A stretch of 50,864 nt of DNA from Bog-564 sp035509915 (GTDB lineage Bacteria > Actinomycetota > Acidimicrobiia > Acidimicrobiales > UBA8190). The position numbers were made by a program, and so were the translations under genes. The notes under the pieces were generated by a model, which worked only from the letters and a program-made list of their open reading frames with translations, had not been told where the DNA came from and searched no databases. The stretch is taken from contig DATKIB010000003.1 of assembly GCA_035509915.1 (NCBI GenBank), forward strand, positions 1 through 50,864. Reading direction: 5' to 3'. Shown here one piece after another: positions 25,141 to 33,160 of this stretch (position 1 is the first letter of the stretch; every line of letters begins with the position of its first letter).

Positions 25141-25659
25141 ATGGCCGTCAACCCGAGATCCCTTCTCAGCTTCCCCAACCCCGTGAACGAGCTCGCTGCG
25201 CGATTCGTGGCCGGGGTGGTGGTCGCCATGTGTGTCGCGGCCATCGGCTTCGGCCAACCCTGGCTGATCGTTCCCCTCGTCTACGGATTCTGGGCCCGTG
25301 TCCTCACCGGGCCGAAGCTCAGCCCCCTCGGCCAGCTGGCAACGCGGGTGGTGGCCCCTCGGCTCGGACCCGCCCGCCCGGTCGCCGGGCCCCCCAAGCG
25401 TTTCGCCCAGGCGATGGGCGCCGCGTTCTCGACAGCTGCGCTGGTGCTCTGGTTCGGCTTCGGGGAGCACGCCGCGACGTGGGCGGTGCTGGGCGCGCTC
25501 GCCGGTGCCGCCTCCCTCGAGTCCTTCTTCGGCTACTGCCTCGGGTGCCGGATCTTCGGCCTCCTGATGAAGGCAGGGGTGGTCCCCGAGGAGGTGTGCG
25601 CTGCCTGCGCGGACGTGAGCCTGCGCTACCCGCAGCTGCGCCGCGAGGCAGCCGCCTGA
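25141..25659 (+). CDS. DUF4395 family membrane protein
   Basis: This 172-residue protein begins MAVNPRSLLSFPNPVNELAA and contains VLTGPKLSPLG, PPKRFAQAMGAAFST and the Cys-rich end FGYCLGCRIFGLLM then EEVCAACADVS, which together match DUF4395. There are about four hydrophobic helices. The CLGC and CAAC pairs suggest thiol or sulfur chemistry at the membrane; DUF4395 genes are often found near rhodanese or thioredoxin genes, but none is adjacent here. The exceptional ribosome site implies strong translation. A gap of 117 bases follows before the next gene. Confidence 0.82.
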   Translation: MAVNPRSLLSFPNPVNELAARFVAGVVVAMCVAAIGFGQPWLIVPLVYGFWARVLTGPKLSPLGQLATRVVAPRLGPARPVAGPPKRFAQAMGAAFSTAALVLWFGFGEHAATWAVLGALAGAASLESFFGYCLGCRIFGLLMKAGVVPEEVCAACADVSLRYPQLRREAAA

Positions 25660-25776
25660 GCCGTCATTCCCAACTGGCGGCCACCTGTTACAAAACCGAT
25701 TGACAACAAACTGGCTCGGGTGGAGACTCACCGGGGGTTCTCACGGACGAGGCCCGCCGGACCAGGGGGTATCCGT

Positions 25777-26433
25777 ATGGCAGTCATCCAATCGGTAATC
25801 AGCAGGGTCCAGCCCGGCCGTTTCGAGGACATGTTGGGACTCGGCCTCGAGGTGACGAAGCTCTACGAGCGCCTGGGTTGCGACACGACGCGGCTCATGA
25901 TCGCCGGTATCGCGGGGGAAGTCTCCGGCCAGTGCGTGTTCTCATCCGAGCACGAGAGCATGACGGAGTACGGCGCGTTCCAGGAGAGGTTGATGGCTGA
26001 CTCGGAGATGCAGTCGATCTTGTCGAGGGTCCGCTCCGCCGAGAGCCCCGTCACCCTCGAGCAGCAGAGCATCGCAGGGGAGATCCCCCTCGGACGGACT
26101 CCGAAGGCCGGCAGGGGCAGCGTCGTCGAGGTCCACGTGAGCACCGTGACCCCCGGACGGCTCGAGGACGTGCTCGCCTTGGGACGGCGCGTCTGCGACT
26201 TCGTCGAGGCCAACGGCGCCCTGAACGCGAGGAACTTCCAGATGGCTTACGCCGGGACGGGCACCGGGATGATGATGGCAAGCTGGGAGCACGAGAGCCT
26301 GAGCGCGTGGGGCAAGACGAGCGACGCGTTCCAGAACGACCCCGAGGGTCAGGCGATCGCTGCTTCGGTGAGCGCCCCGAACCCACCGAGCACCCTCGTC
26401 TTCAGCGGCGTCTACACCGAGATCCCGCTGTAG
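25777..26433 (+). CDS. Two-repeat dimeric alpha/beta-barrel-like protein
   Basis: This 218-residue soluble protein looks like an internal duplication. Both halves begin with a beta strand followed by PGRFEDML or PGRLEDVL and LGLEVTKLYE or LGRRVCDFVE. Each then has a strand containing a WEHES or SEHES segment (SSEHESMTEY, ASWEHESLSAW). The second half starts near residue 115. This repeat pattern resembles ferredoxin-like ABM or NIPSNAP-type folds; I do not recognise the exact family. The start is ATG 25777, since residues before it in the frame from 25720 do not fit the repeat. It sits 124 bases upstream of the coxL-like gene on the same strand, but the link is unknown. Confidence 0.65.
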   Translation: MAVIQSVISRVQPGRFEDMLGLGLEVTKLYERLGCDTTRLMIAGIAGEVSGQCVFSSEHESMTEYGAFQERLMADSEMQSILSRVRSAESPVTLEQQSIAGEIPLGRTPKAGRGSVVEVHVSTVTPGRLEDVLALGRRVCDFVEANGALNARNFQMAYAGTGTGMMMASWEHESLSAWGKTSDAFQNDPEGQAIAASVSAPNPPSTLVFSGVYTEIPL

Positions 26434-26557
26434 AACCTGCACGGGACGTGCTCCGGGCGCTGAGGCTGCAAGAAGCTCGTAGTCTCGGCCTCTCGCTCCC
26501 GCCACGTCCCGACGGGCGAGTCGCACGGGCCCCTTCCGTGCTGTTAGACACCACCAG

Positions 26558-28843
26558 GTGAGCATCCTCGGCAACCGGGTCCTCCGCAAGGAGGACCCGG
26601 CCTTCCTCACGGTCGGCGGCAAGTACGTCGCGGACCTCGACCTTCCCGGAACCGCCTGGGTCACCTACGTTCGCTCGCCGGTCGCGCACGGGCGCATCTC
26701 GTCCGTGGACCTCGACGAGGCGCGCTCGGCTCCCGGGGTGATCGACGTCGTCACCTCTGCAGAGATCGACCTGGACCCGCTCCCGCCCGACGTTCCCATG
26801 CTCAACCAGGCCATGACGCGGCCTTTTCTCGCCAAAGGTGCCGTGCGCTTCGTCGGTGAGCCCGTGGTGGCGATCGTGTCGGAGACCCGCGAGGCGGGAG
26901 CCGATGCCTCGGAGCTGGTCGTCGTGGACTACGAACCGCTACACGCCGTGGTCGACCTGTCCGAGGCTCGCCGCGACGAGACGCTGCTGTTCGAGGAGGC
27001 CGGGACCAACGTCGCCTTCGCCGGGGTCGGTGACAGCGACGACTCGTTCTTCGAAGGATGCGATGTCGTGGTCCGCGAGCGGGTCGTCAACCAGCGCGTC
27101 GCCCCCTGCCCGCTCGAAGTGCGCGGCGCCGCGGCGCGCTGGGAGCCCGACGGCAAGCTGGTATTCAACGTCTCCACTCAGGCCCCTCACGCAGTGCGGG
27201 ACGCGCTGGTCAAGTGCCTAGGGATCACGCCCGAGCAGGTGCAGGTGGTGGCCCCCGACGTCGGCGGCGGTTTCGGTTCGAAGGGGGGCAACTACCCCGA
27301 GGAGCTGCTGGTCGCGTGGCTCGCCCGCAGGGTGGGACGCCCATGCCGGTGGGTGGAGACCCGATCGGAGAGCATGCTGGGCCTCGGGCACGGCCGGGCC
27401 CAGGTCCAGGATTTCGAGATAGGAGGGAGCAGCGACGGCAAGATCCTCGCCTACCGTCTCGACCTGCTCCAGGACGCCGGCGCGTACCCGAGCCTCGGCG
27501 CTGTACTGCCGTTCCTCACGAAGATGATGGCGACCGGCACGTACGACATAGCGAAGGTCGACTGCGGCTTCGCGTCGGTCGTGACCAACACCACGGCCAC
27601 AACCGCCTACCGCGGCGCTGGCAGGCCCGAGGCGACCGCCGTGATCGAGCGCGCCGTCGACCGCTTCGCGGCCGAGATCGGCATGGACCCGGCCGAGGTC
27701 AGACGCAGGAACCTGGTGACCAAGGACAGGTTCCCGTTCCAGACCCCCACCGGAGCCCTCTACGACTCGGGTGACTACGTGGGCGCGCTCGACCTGCTCC
27801 TCGAGTCCTCGGGCTACGACGCGTTGCGGAAGGAGCAGGCGGAGCGCAGGCGCTCGGGCGGCACCCGCCATCTGGGCCTAGGGCTCTCGTCGTACGTGGA
27901 GATCACCAACGGCATCCCCGGCGGCGAGTTCGGCTCGGTGGAGGTGCTCGCCGACGGGAAGGTGCTCGTGAAGACCGGGACGTCTCCGCATGGGCAGGGG
28001 CACGTGACCGCTTGGTCGATGATCGTGGCGGAGGCGCTCGGAGTCGACGTGGAGGACGTCGAGGTGGTCCACGGTGACACCGACGCAGTCGCACGGGGGG
28101 TGGGGACCTTCGGTTCGCGCTCGCTTCAGACCGGTGGAGCCGCTGTGCACCAGGCGGCAGGCGAGGTCGTTGAGAAAGCCAAGTCGGTCGCGGCCTCGCT
28201 GCTCGAGGCCGACCCGAAGGACGTCGTCCTCGACAGCTCCTCGGGTCGCTTCCACGTCGCGGGGACTCCGGCGATGTCCCGCTCGTGGGCGGAGCTGGCG
28301 GCGGCGGCGGGTGAGCTCGGAGAGGGCCCGCTCGCGGCGGAGGCCGACTTCGTCCCCGAAGGACCCTCCTTTCCGTTCGGCTGTCACCTTGCAGTCGTCG
28401 AGGTGGACTCCGAGACCGGCAAGGTGACCGTGGCGCGGATGGTCGACGTGGACGACGCCGGAAGGATCCTCAACCCTCTCCTGGCCGAGGGCCAGCTGCA
28501 CGGCGGGCTGGCACAAGGTATCGCCCAGGCGTTGCTCGAGGAGTTCGTCTACGACTCCGAGGGGAACCCACTCACGACGAACCTCGCGGACTATGCGTTC
28601 ATCAGCGCCACCGAGCTCCCGAGCTTCGAGAGCAGGTTCATGGAGACGCCGACGCCGATGAACGCCCTGGGCGCGAAGGGCATCGGCGAGTCCGGCACCA
28701 TCGGCTCCACCCCGGCCGTCCAGAACGCGGTGGTCGACGCCCTGTCCCATCTCGGTGTAAGGCACATCGACATGCCCACCACTCCCGAGCGGGTCTGGCG
28801 GGCGCTCGAGGAGTCGTCGACGGCGCCGAAAATAGAGCCATAG
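26558..28843 (+). CDS. Molybdenum hydroxylase large subunit, form II CO dehydrogenase (CoxL) type
   Basis: This 761-residue xanthine oxidase-family subunit binds Mo-molybdopterin cytosine dinucleotide. It begins GNRVLRKEDPAFLTVGGKYV and has GGGFGSKGGNYPEE. The active-site loop is AYRGAGR (residues 350-356), the signature of form II (BMS-type) CoxL rather than the AYXCSFR of true form I CO dehydrogenase. The catalytic Glu is E711 in KGIGESG. Form II enzymes have doubtful CO activity, and other aldehyde or purine-type substrates are possible. GTG 26558 is a weakly supported start; no strong ribosome site is visible. Gene order L, S, M differs from the M-S-L order of classical form I operons. 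Confidence 0.93.
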   Translation: MSILGNRVLRKEDPAFLTVGGKYVADLDLPGTAWVTYVRSPVAHGRISSVDLDEARSAPGVIDVVTSAEIDLDPLPPDVPMLNQAMTRPFLAKGAVRFVGEPVVAIVSETREAGADASELVVVDYEPLHAVVDLSEARRDETLLFEEAGTNVAFAGVGDSDDSFFEGCDVVVRERVVNQRVAPCPLEVRGAAARWEPDGKLVFNVSTQAPHAVRDALVKCLGITPEQVQVVAPDVGGGFGSKGGNYPEELLVAWLARRVGRPCRWVETRSESMLGLGHGRAQVQDFEIGGSSDGKILAYRLDLLQDAGAYPSLGAVLPFLTKMMATGTYDIAKVDCGFASVVTNTTATTAYRGAGRPEATAVIERAVDRFAAEIGMDPAEVRRRNLVTKDRFPFQTPTGALYDSGDYVGALDLLLESSGYDALRKEQAERRRSGGTRHLGLGLSSYVEITNGIPGGEFGSVEVLADGKVLVKTGTSPHGQGHVTAWSMIVAEALGVDVEDVEVVHGDTDAVARGVGTFGSRSLQTGGAAVHQAAGEVVEKAKSVAASLLEADPKDVVLDSSSGRFHVAGTPAMSRSWAELAAAAGELGEGPLAAEADFVPEGPSFPFGCHLAVVEVDSETGKVTVARMVDVDDAGRILNPLLAEGQLHGGLAQGIAQALLEEFVYDSEGNPLTTNLADYAFISATELPSFESRFMETPTPMNALGAKGIGESGTIGSTPAVQNAVVDALSHLGVRHIDMPTTPERVWRALEESSTAPKIEP

Positions 28844-28859
28844 AGAAAGAGGTATTGCC

Positions 28860-29351
28860 GTGCAGGTGGAGATGACGGTCAACGGTGTCCGACACTCCCA
28901 CGAGGTGGAGCCCCGCCTCCTTCTCGTTTACTACCTGCGGGACGTGGTCGGTCTCACCGGCACCAACGTCGGCTGCGACACCACTTCGTGCGGCGCGTGC
29001 ACGGTGCTGCTCGGCGGGGAGTCGGTCAAGTCCTGCACCGTCCTCGCGGTCCAGGCCGACGGGGCCGAGATCACGACGATCGAGGGCATGGCCCGGGACG
29101 GGAAACTCCACCCGATCCAGGAGGCGTTCCGCGAGCACCACGGCCTCCAGTGCGGCTACTGCACCCCCGGCATGGTCATGGCGATCGCCTCGCTGCTCGA
29201 AGAAGTGCCCGACCCGACGGAGAAGGATGTGCGCGAGGGCCTCGAGGGCAACCTCTGCCGGTGCACCGGCTACCACAACATCGTCCTGGCCGCTCTTGCG
29301 GCCGCCCGGGATCCCGAGCTGCGCGCAGCCCGAGGGGGAGCCGCGAGATGA
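28860..29351 (+). CDS. Molybdenum hydroxylase small (2Fe-2S) subunit, CoxS type
   Basis: This 163-residue protein has the two [2Fe-2S] binding sites of the family: C39, C44, C47 and C59 in the plant-ferredoxin-like domain, and C98, C101, C133 and C135 in the helical domain (CGYC ... CRC). It passes electrons from the Mo site to the FAD subunit. GTG 28860 has AGAGGT eight bases upstream and follows the large subunit by 16 bases. The stop overlaps a 20-codon ORF (ATGA) that in turn overlaps the M subunit gene. Confidence 0.95.
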   Translation: MQVEMTVNGVRHSHEVEPRLLLVYYLRDVVGLTGTNVGCDTTSCGACTVLLGGESVKSCTVLAVQADGAEITTIEGMARDGKLHPIQEAFREHHGLQCGYCTPGMVMAIASLLEEVPDPTEKDVREGLEGNLCRCTGYHNIVLAALAAARDPELRAARGGAAR

Positions 29352-29410
29352 GCACGACACGGGTCGAGACCCCCGGGGGATCGGCCGGCAACGGGGAGAC
29401 GCGGGCATGA
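29348..29410 (+). CDS. 20-codon bridge ORF between S and M subunit genes
   Basis: The ORF MSTTRVETPGGSAGNGETRA starts at ATG 29348, overlapping the CoxS stop (ATGA), and stops at 29408-29410, overlapping the CoxM start (ATGA). It fills the whole gap between the two genes. Its composition (Gly, Thr, Glu) does not suggest a folded protein. It may serve only to carry ribosomes from one subunit gene to the next by termination-reinitiation; alternatively it is a chance frame left after trimming of an older CoxS tail. Confidence 0.45.
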   Translation: MSTTRVETPGGSAGNGETRA

Positions 29411-30228
29411 TCCCAGCCAAGTTCGACTACGTAAGAGCGTCCTCTGTGGAGGAAGCGGTGGACCTGCTGTCTTCGAACATCGACGATGCCAAGCTCCTCG
29501 CCGGCGGACACTCGCTGCTGCCCCTCATGAAGCTCCGGCTGGCGACGCCCTCGTTGCTGGTGGACGTGGGCAGGTTGCGGGAGCTGTCGTACGTGCGCGA
29601 CTCGGGAGACCACCTCTCGATCGGGGCGCTCACACGCCACCGGGACCTCGAGATCGACCCACTGCTCGCCGAGCACGTCCCGTTGCTCGCGCACGTGGCC
29701 AGCCAGGTAGGCGATCCCCAGGTACGCCACCGCGGGACGATCGGCGGATCGGTCTCTCACGGTGATCCCGCGTCCGACCTGCCCGCCGCCCTGCTGGCCC
29801 TGGACGCCACGTTCGTGGCCCGAGGGCCCTCGGGTGAGCGCACGGTCCCAGCCGCCGAATTCAGCAAGGGCTTCTTGGAGACGGCGCTCGCGCCCGACGA
29901 GATGCTCGTCGAGATCCGCGTGCCCAAGAAGACCGGAGCGCGCTGGTCGTTCCAGAAGTTCAACCGCCGGGCCCAGGACTGGGCGATCGTGGGGGTGGCG
30001 GCGGTGCGCGACGGCTCGAGCGCGATCGCACTCGTGAACATGGGCTCGACCCCGCTTCGGGCCTCGGCGACTGAGGCAGCCCTCGACTCCGGCGCTTCCG
30101 CCGCGGAGGCAGCCGAGCGAGCCGACGAGGGCGCCGAGCCCACCTCCGACTTGAACGCCTCGACCGAGTTCAGGCGCCATCTCGCCCGCGTGCTGGTGCG
30201 AAGGGCACTCGAGGAGGCCGGGGCCTGA
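29407..30228 (+). CDS. Molybdenum hydroxylase medium (FAD-binding) subunit, CoxM type
   Basis: This 273-residue subunit starts MIPAKFDYVRASSVEEAVDL and shows the FAD-binding motifs LAGGHSLLPLMKLRLATP and RHRGTIGGSVSHGDPASDLP, both diagnostic for the CoxM/XDH FAD subunit. It receives electrons from CoxS and passes them to quinone or another acceptor. ATG 29407 overlaps the bridge ORF stop. An Ala/Glu-rich segment near residues 215-240 looks like a variable loop. The stop at 30226-30228 lies within a 31-base direct repeat that also contains the next gene's start. Confidence 0.93.
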   Translation: MIPAKFDYVRASSVEEAVDLLSSNIDDAKLLAGGHSLLPLMKLRLATPSLLVDVGRLRELSYVRDSGDHLSIGALTRHRDLEIDPLLAEHVPLLAHVASQVGDPQVRHRGTIGGSVSHGDPASDLPAALLALDATFVARGPSGERTVPAAEFSKGFLETALAPDEMLVEIRVPKKTGARWSFQKFNRRAQDWAIVGVAAVRDGSSAIALVNMGSTPLRASATEAALDSGASAAEAAERADEGAEPTSDLNASTEFRRHLARVLVRRALEEAGA

Positions 30229-30288
30229 GCGAGTTGAGCGGTCCCGAGGAGGTGGGAGCCTGAGCGAGGTGAGCGGTAACGAGGAGGT
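30223..30288 (+). repeat. Direct repeat spanning coxM stop and MoxR gene start
   Basis: Two 31-base copies (30223-30253 and 30258-30288, period 35) match at 28 positions. Copy 2 contains the MoxR gene's GTG start; copy 1 has TTG at the same place, opening a 9-codon frame that stops at 30261-30263. The start region was apparently duplicated, leaving a decoy. Confidence 0.8.
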
Positions 30289-31189
30289 CGACAGCCCGGC
30301 GGAAGTGGTACGCGCGCTCGGACGCTACGCGTACCTCGCAGACGAGTCGCTCGCCACGGTCGTGTTCCTCGCCCTGAACATGCGCAGGCCGCTCTTCTTG
30401 GAGGGCGAGGCCGGGGTCGGGAAGACCGAAGTGGCGAAGGTCCTTTCTCGCTGGACCGGAGGGGAGCTGCTGCGGCTCCAGTGCTACGACGGGATCGACG
30501 TCTCCCAAGCCGTCTACGAGTGGGACTACTCACGCCAGCTGTTGCACCTGAGGGCGGCCGAGTCCGCTGGCGCCACATCGAGCACCGGCAGGGACCTGGA
30601 GGACGAGCTGTTCTCCGAGCGCTTCCTCGTGCGACGGCCTCTGCTCAGGGCCATCGAGGACTCGGGTAGCGCTGCGGCGCCGGTACTCCTGATCGACGAG
30701 ATAGACCGGGCCGACGACGAGTTCGAGGCGTTCCTGCTCGAGATCCTGGCCGACTACACAGTGACGGTGCCCGAGCTGGGGACCTTCTCCGCCACGAGGC
30801 CGCCGGTCGTCGTGATCACCTCCAACCGCACCAGGGACGTGCACGACGCTCTCAAGCGCAGGTGCCTCTACCACTGGGTGGATCACCCCACACTCGAGCG
30901 CGAGGTCGAGATCGTCGAGCTCAAGGTCCCCGGAGTCGACGGGGAGCTCGCCATACAGGTCGCCGCCGCGGTCGCGGAGCTACGAGGCATGGGCCTCTAC
31001 AAGGTCCCCGGGGTGGCCGAGACGATCGACTGGGCGCAGGCTCTCACCACCCTCGGCGCGACGCGACTCGACGCCACCTCCGTCGAGCGCACCCTCGGGA
31101 GCGTGCTCAAGTACAGGGAGGACGCCGAGAGGGTTCGGCAGGCGGGGGTCGCCGAGCTCGTGCGCTCCGCCGTCGCGCGGGGAGGCTGA
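30269..31189 (+). CDS. MoxR-family AAA+ ATPase (CoxD-like)
   Basis: This 306-residue ATPase has Walker A LEGEAGVGKTEVAKV (near residue 47), the pore-type segment RLQCYDGIDVSQAVYEWDY, Walker B LLIDEIDRADDEFEAFLLE and sensor 1 VVVITSNRTRDVHDALKRRC. MoxR ATPases work with VWA proteins to mature or activate metal enzymes; CoxD with CoxE is the known pair in CO dehydrogenase clusters, where CoxD helps build the Mo-Cu site. GTG 30269 is the start because homology begins there. The VWA gene begins 26 bases after its stop. Confidence 0.9.
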   Translation: MSGNEEVDSPAEVVRALGRYAYLADESLATVVFLALNMRRPLFLEGEAGVGKTEVAKVLSRWTGGELLRLQCYDGIDVSQAVYEWDYSRQLLHLRAAESAGATSSTGRDLEDELFSERFLVRRPLLRAIEDSGSAAAPVLLIDEIDRADDEFEAFLLEILADYTVTVPELGTFSATRPPVVVITSNRTRDVHDALKRRCLYHWVDHPTLEREVEIVELKVPGVDGELAIQVAAAVAELRGMGLYKVPGVAETIDWAQALTTLGATRLDATSVERTLGSVLKYREDAERVRQAGVAELVRSAVARGG

Positions 31190-31215
31190 CGACGCGACGA
31201 CTGTCGGAGGTAGCG

Positions 31216-32331
31216 GTGGGCTTCGGCACAGCCCTACGGGCGAGCGGCCTCGACGCTCCGGTCAGCTCGGTCTCCTGCTTCGCCCGAGCTCTCGCCGCAG
31301 TCGGCGTCGGCCACCCCGAGCACGTCTACTGGGCCGGCCACGCATCGTTCGTCCGCCGCCCCGAGGACTCGGGCGTGTACTCCGCGGCGTTCGCCTCGTA
31401 CTTCGGCCACGGCGCGGCAGCCGAGGTCGACAGGTTGCCCGCGGTTGCGCTCACCCTGCTCGTCGACGACGGGGACGCCACCGGTGAGGACGAGGATGCC
31501 GGCGAACGAGACTCCCCGGTCCACCTGGTCCGCTACAGCAGGTCCGAGCTGTTGCGCCAGAAGGACTTCGCCGCGTGCAGCGAGGACGAGATCGCGCAGG
31601 TGCACCGGCTAATGGCCTCCATGCGACATCGCTCACCGCGGCGGACCACGCGGCGCCGGGTCCCCGCCCGCCGCTCAGGCGGATCGCCGGACCTGCGCAG
31701 GACAATGCGCCGCGCCATGCGCCACGGCGGGGAGCCCGTGCGGCTCGCCAGGCTCGGCCGTGGCGAGAGGGACAGGGCGGTGGTGCTCCTGGTCGACGTG
31801 AGCGGCTCGATGGAGCCCTACGCCCGGGCGTTCCTGCATTTCGCCCACGCATCGGTGGCGGCGCGCCGTCGGGTGGAGGCGTTCACCATAGGTACGAGGC
31901 TCACCAGGATCACGCGCGAGCTCTCTTGGCACGACCCCGACGCGGCGATCTCGCGTGCAGCCGAGTCGGTGGCGGACATTTCCGGGGGCACGCGCCTCGG
32001 CGACAGCCTCGAGAGCTTCAACGACCGCTTCGGCGTGGCCGGCATGGCGAGGGGCGCTGTCGTCGTGATCCTCTCCGACGGCTGGGACCGAGGCGACCCC
32101 GAGAAGATCGCCGTCGAGATGGCAAGGCTCAGGCGAGTGGCGTACCGCGTAATCTGGGTCAACCCTCTCAAGGCGACCCCCGGATACGAGCCGCTCGCCC
32201 GGGGGATGGCCGCCGCCCTCGGTTACGTGGACGTGTTCGTGGAGGGTCACTCGCTCGGCTCGCTGGAGAGGCTCGTCGAGCTGATGGGAGCGCAGGGCTC
32301 ACGGAGGGAAGAGGCAGGACGATGGAGCTGA
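31216..32331 (+). CDS. VWA-domain protein, CoxE-like
   Basis: This 371-residue protein carries a C-terminal VWA domain with a complete MIDAS: DVSGSM, the Thr in SGGTRLGDSL and the Asp in LSDGWDRGD. The N-terminal half is the CoxE-like region (GFGTALRASGLDAPVSSV; VYWAGHASFVRRPED), with an Arg-rich linker. It is the expected partner of the upstream MoxR ATPase in activating the molybdenum hydroxylase. GTG 31216 has GGAGG five bases upstream; a CTG at 31186 overlapping the MoxR stop could extend it by ten residues. The stop overlaps the CoxG-like gene by 10 bases. Confidence 0.9.
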   Translation: MGFGTALRASGLDAPVSSVSCFARALAAVGVGHPEHVYWAGHASFVRRPEDSGVYSAAFASYFGHGAAAEVDRLPAVALTLLVDDGDATGEDEDAGERDSPVHLVRYSRSELLRQKDFAACSEDEIAQVHRLMASMRHRSPRRTTRRRVPARRSGGSPDLRRTMRRAMRHGGEPVRLARLGRGERDRAVVLLVDVSGSMEPYARAFLHFAHASVAARRRVEAFTIGTRLTRITRELSWHDPDAAISRAAESVADISGGTRLGDSLESFNDRFGVAGMARGAVVVILSDGWDRGDPEKIAVEMARLRRVAYRVIWVNPLKATPGYEPLARGMAAALGYVDVFVEGHSLGSLERLVELMGAQGSRREEAGRWS

Positions 32332-33053
32332 GCAACGAGTTCGAGGTCGGGGTGCCGGTGGGCACAGCGTGGGACGTGCTCACCGACGTGCAGCGAATCG
32401 CACCGTGCCTTCCGGGCGCCGAACTGCGGGAGATCGAGGGCGAGGAGTACCGGGGCGTGGTGAAGGTGAAGGTCGGCCCGATCAGCGCCGAGTACCGAGG
32501 AGCCGCCCATTTCGTCGACAAGGACGACTCCTCGCACCGGGCAGTGCTGCGCGCCGAAGGACGCGAGACGCGCGGACAAGGCAACGCCAATGCGACCATC
32601 ACCGCCACCCTCGAGCCGTCCGAGAAGGGGACCAAGGTCTCGGTGGTCACCGAGCTTCAGATCACAGGAAAGGTCGCTCAATTCGGCCGGGGCGTGCTGG
32701 CCGACGTCTCGAACAAGATCCTCGGTCAGTTCGTCGAGAATCTCGAGACCACCGTCCTGGACGCCCCGGACACCAACGCCGTGGAGAAGAGCACAGCGTC
32801 ACGGTCGCAGCCCGACGTTGCGACGGCGGAGCGCAACGGATCCTCGAGTGACGGTGCCTCAGGTGATGGTGCCTCGGGTGACGGTAGCGGCGTCCGGCAG
32901 GTCCAGGCCAAGCCGGCGGAGCCCGTGGACCTCCTCGAGATGGCCGGGGCCCCGGTCGCCCGTCGCGTGCTGCCGGTGATCGGCGGAGTGCTGGCGGTCC
33001 TCGGCGCCCTCGCGCTCCTCCGCAGGCTGAGAAGAGGTTCTTCCCGCCGCTAG
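32322..33053 (+). CDS. CoxG-like SRPBCC protein with C-terminal membrane anchor
   Basis: This 243-residue protein has an N-terminal CoxG/SRPBCC domain (residues ~1-148; DVLTDVQRIAPCLPGAELRE and VKVKVGPISAEYRG). A Ser/Gly/Asp linker follows, containing GASGDGASGDG encoded by ~15-base DNA repeats at 32849-32890. A C-terminal hydrophobic helix ends in an Arg-rich tail (LRRLRRGSSRR). CoxG anchors CO dehydrogenase to the cytoplasmic face of the membrane, and the tail anchor fits that role. ATG 32322 overlaps the VWA gene. It is the last gene of the cluster and converges on the Rieske operon with 11 bases between stops. Confidence 0.9.
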   Translation: MELSNEFEVGVPVGTAWDVLTDVQRIAPCLPGAELREIEGEEYRGVVKVKVGPISAEYRGAAHFVDKDDSSHRAVLRAEGRETRGQGNANATITATLEPSEKGTKVSVVTELQITGKVAQFGRGVLADVSNKILGQFVENLETTVLDAPDTNAVEKSTASRSQPDVATAERNGSSSDGASGDGASGDGSGVRQVQAKPAEPVDLLEMAGAPVARRVLPVIGGVLAVLGALALLRRLRRGSSRR

Positions 33054-33064
33054 CCCGCACGAAG

Positions 33065-33160
33065 TCAGTGCAAGGCGATCAGCGCGCCGAGGGCGAAGCC
33101 GGTGGCAACCAGCCACAGCACGGTCGGCGACTTGTGCAACCACCGGCTCACCTGGCTCAT
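33065..33160 (-). CDS. 31-residue single-helix membrane peptide
   Basis: This ORF begins MSQVSRWLHKSPTVLWLV and has one hydrophobic helix (LWLVATGFALGALIAL) with a basic N-terminal side, ending in His. Its ATG overlaps the Rieske gene's TGA (ATGA), so it is translationally coupled to it. Size and layout resemble small accessory subunits of respiratory complexes. I do not recognise a family. It is too short for routine gene callers, and its stop is 11 bases from the convergent CoxG-like gene. Confidence 0.6.
   Translation of the reverse strand: MSQVSRWLHKSPTVLWLVATGFALGALIALH

Noticed and set aside
25700..25705. TTGACA as a -35 box for the two-repeat protein gene
   Set aside because: No TANNNT or TATAAT-like hexamer lies 16-18 bases downstream, so a promoter call is not justified.
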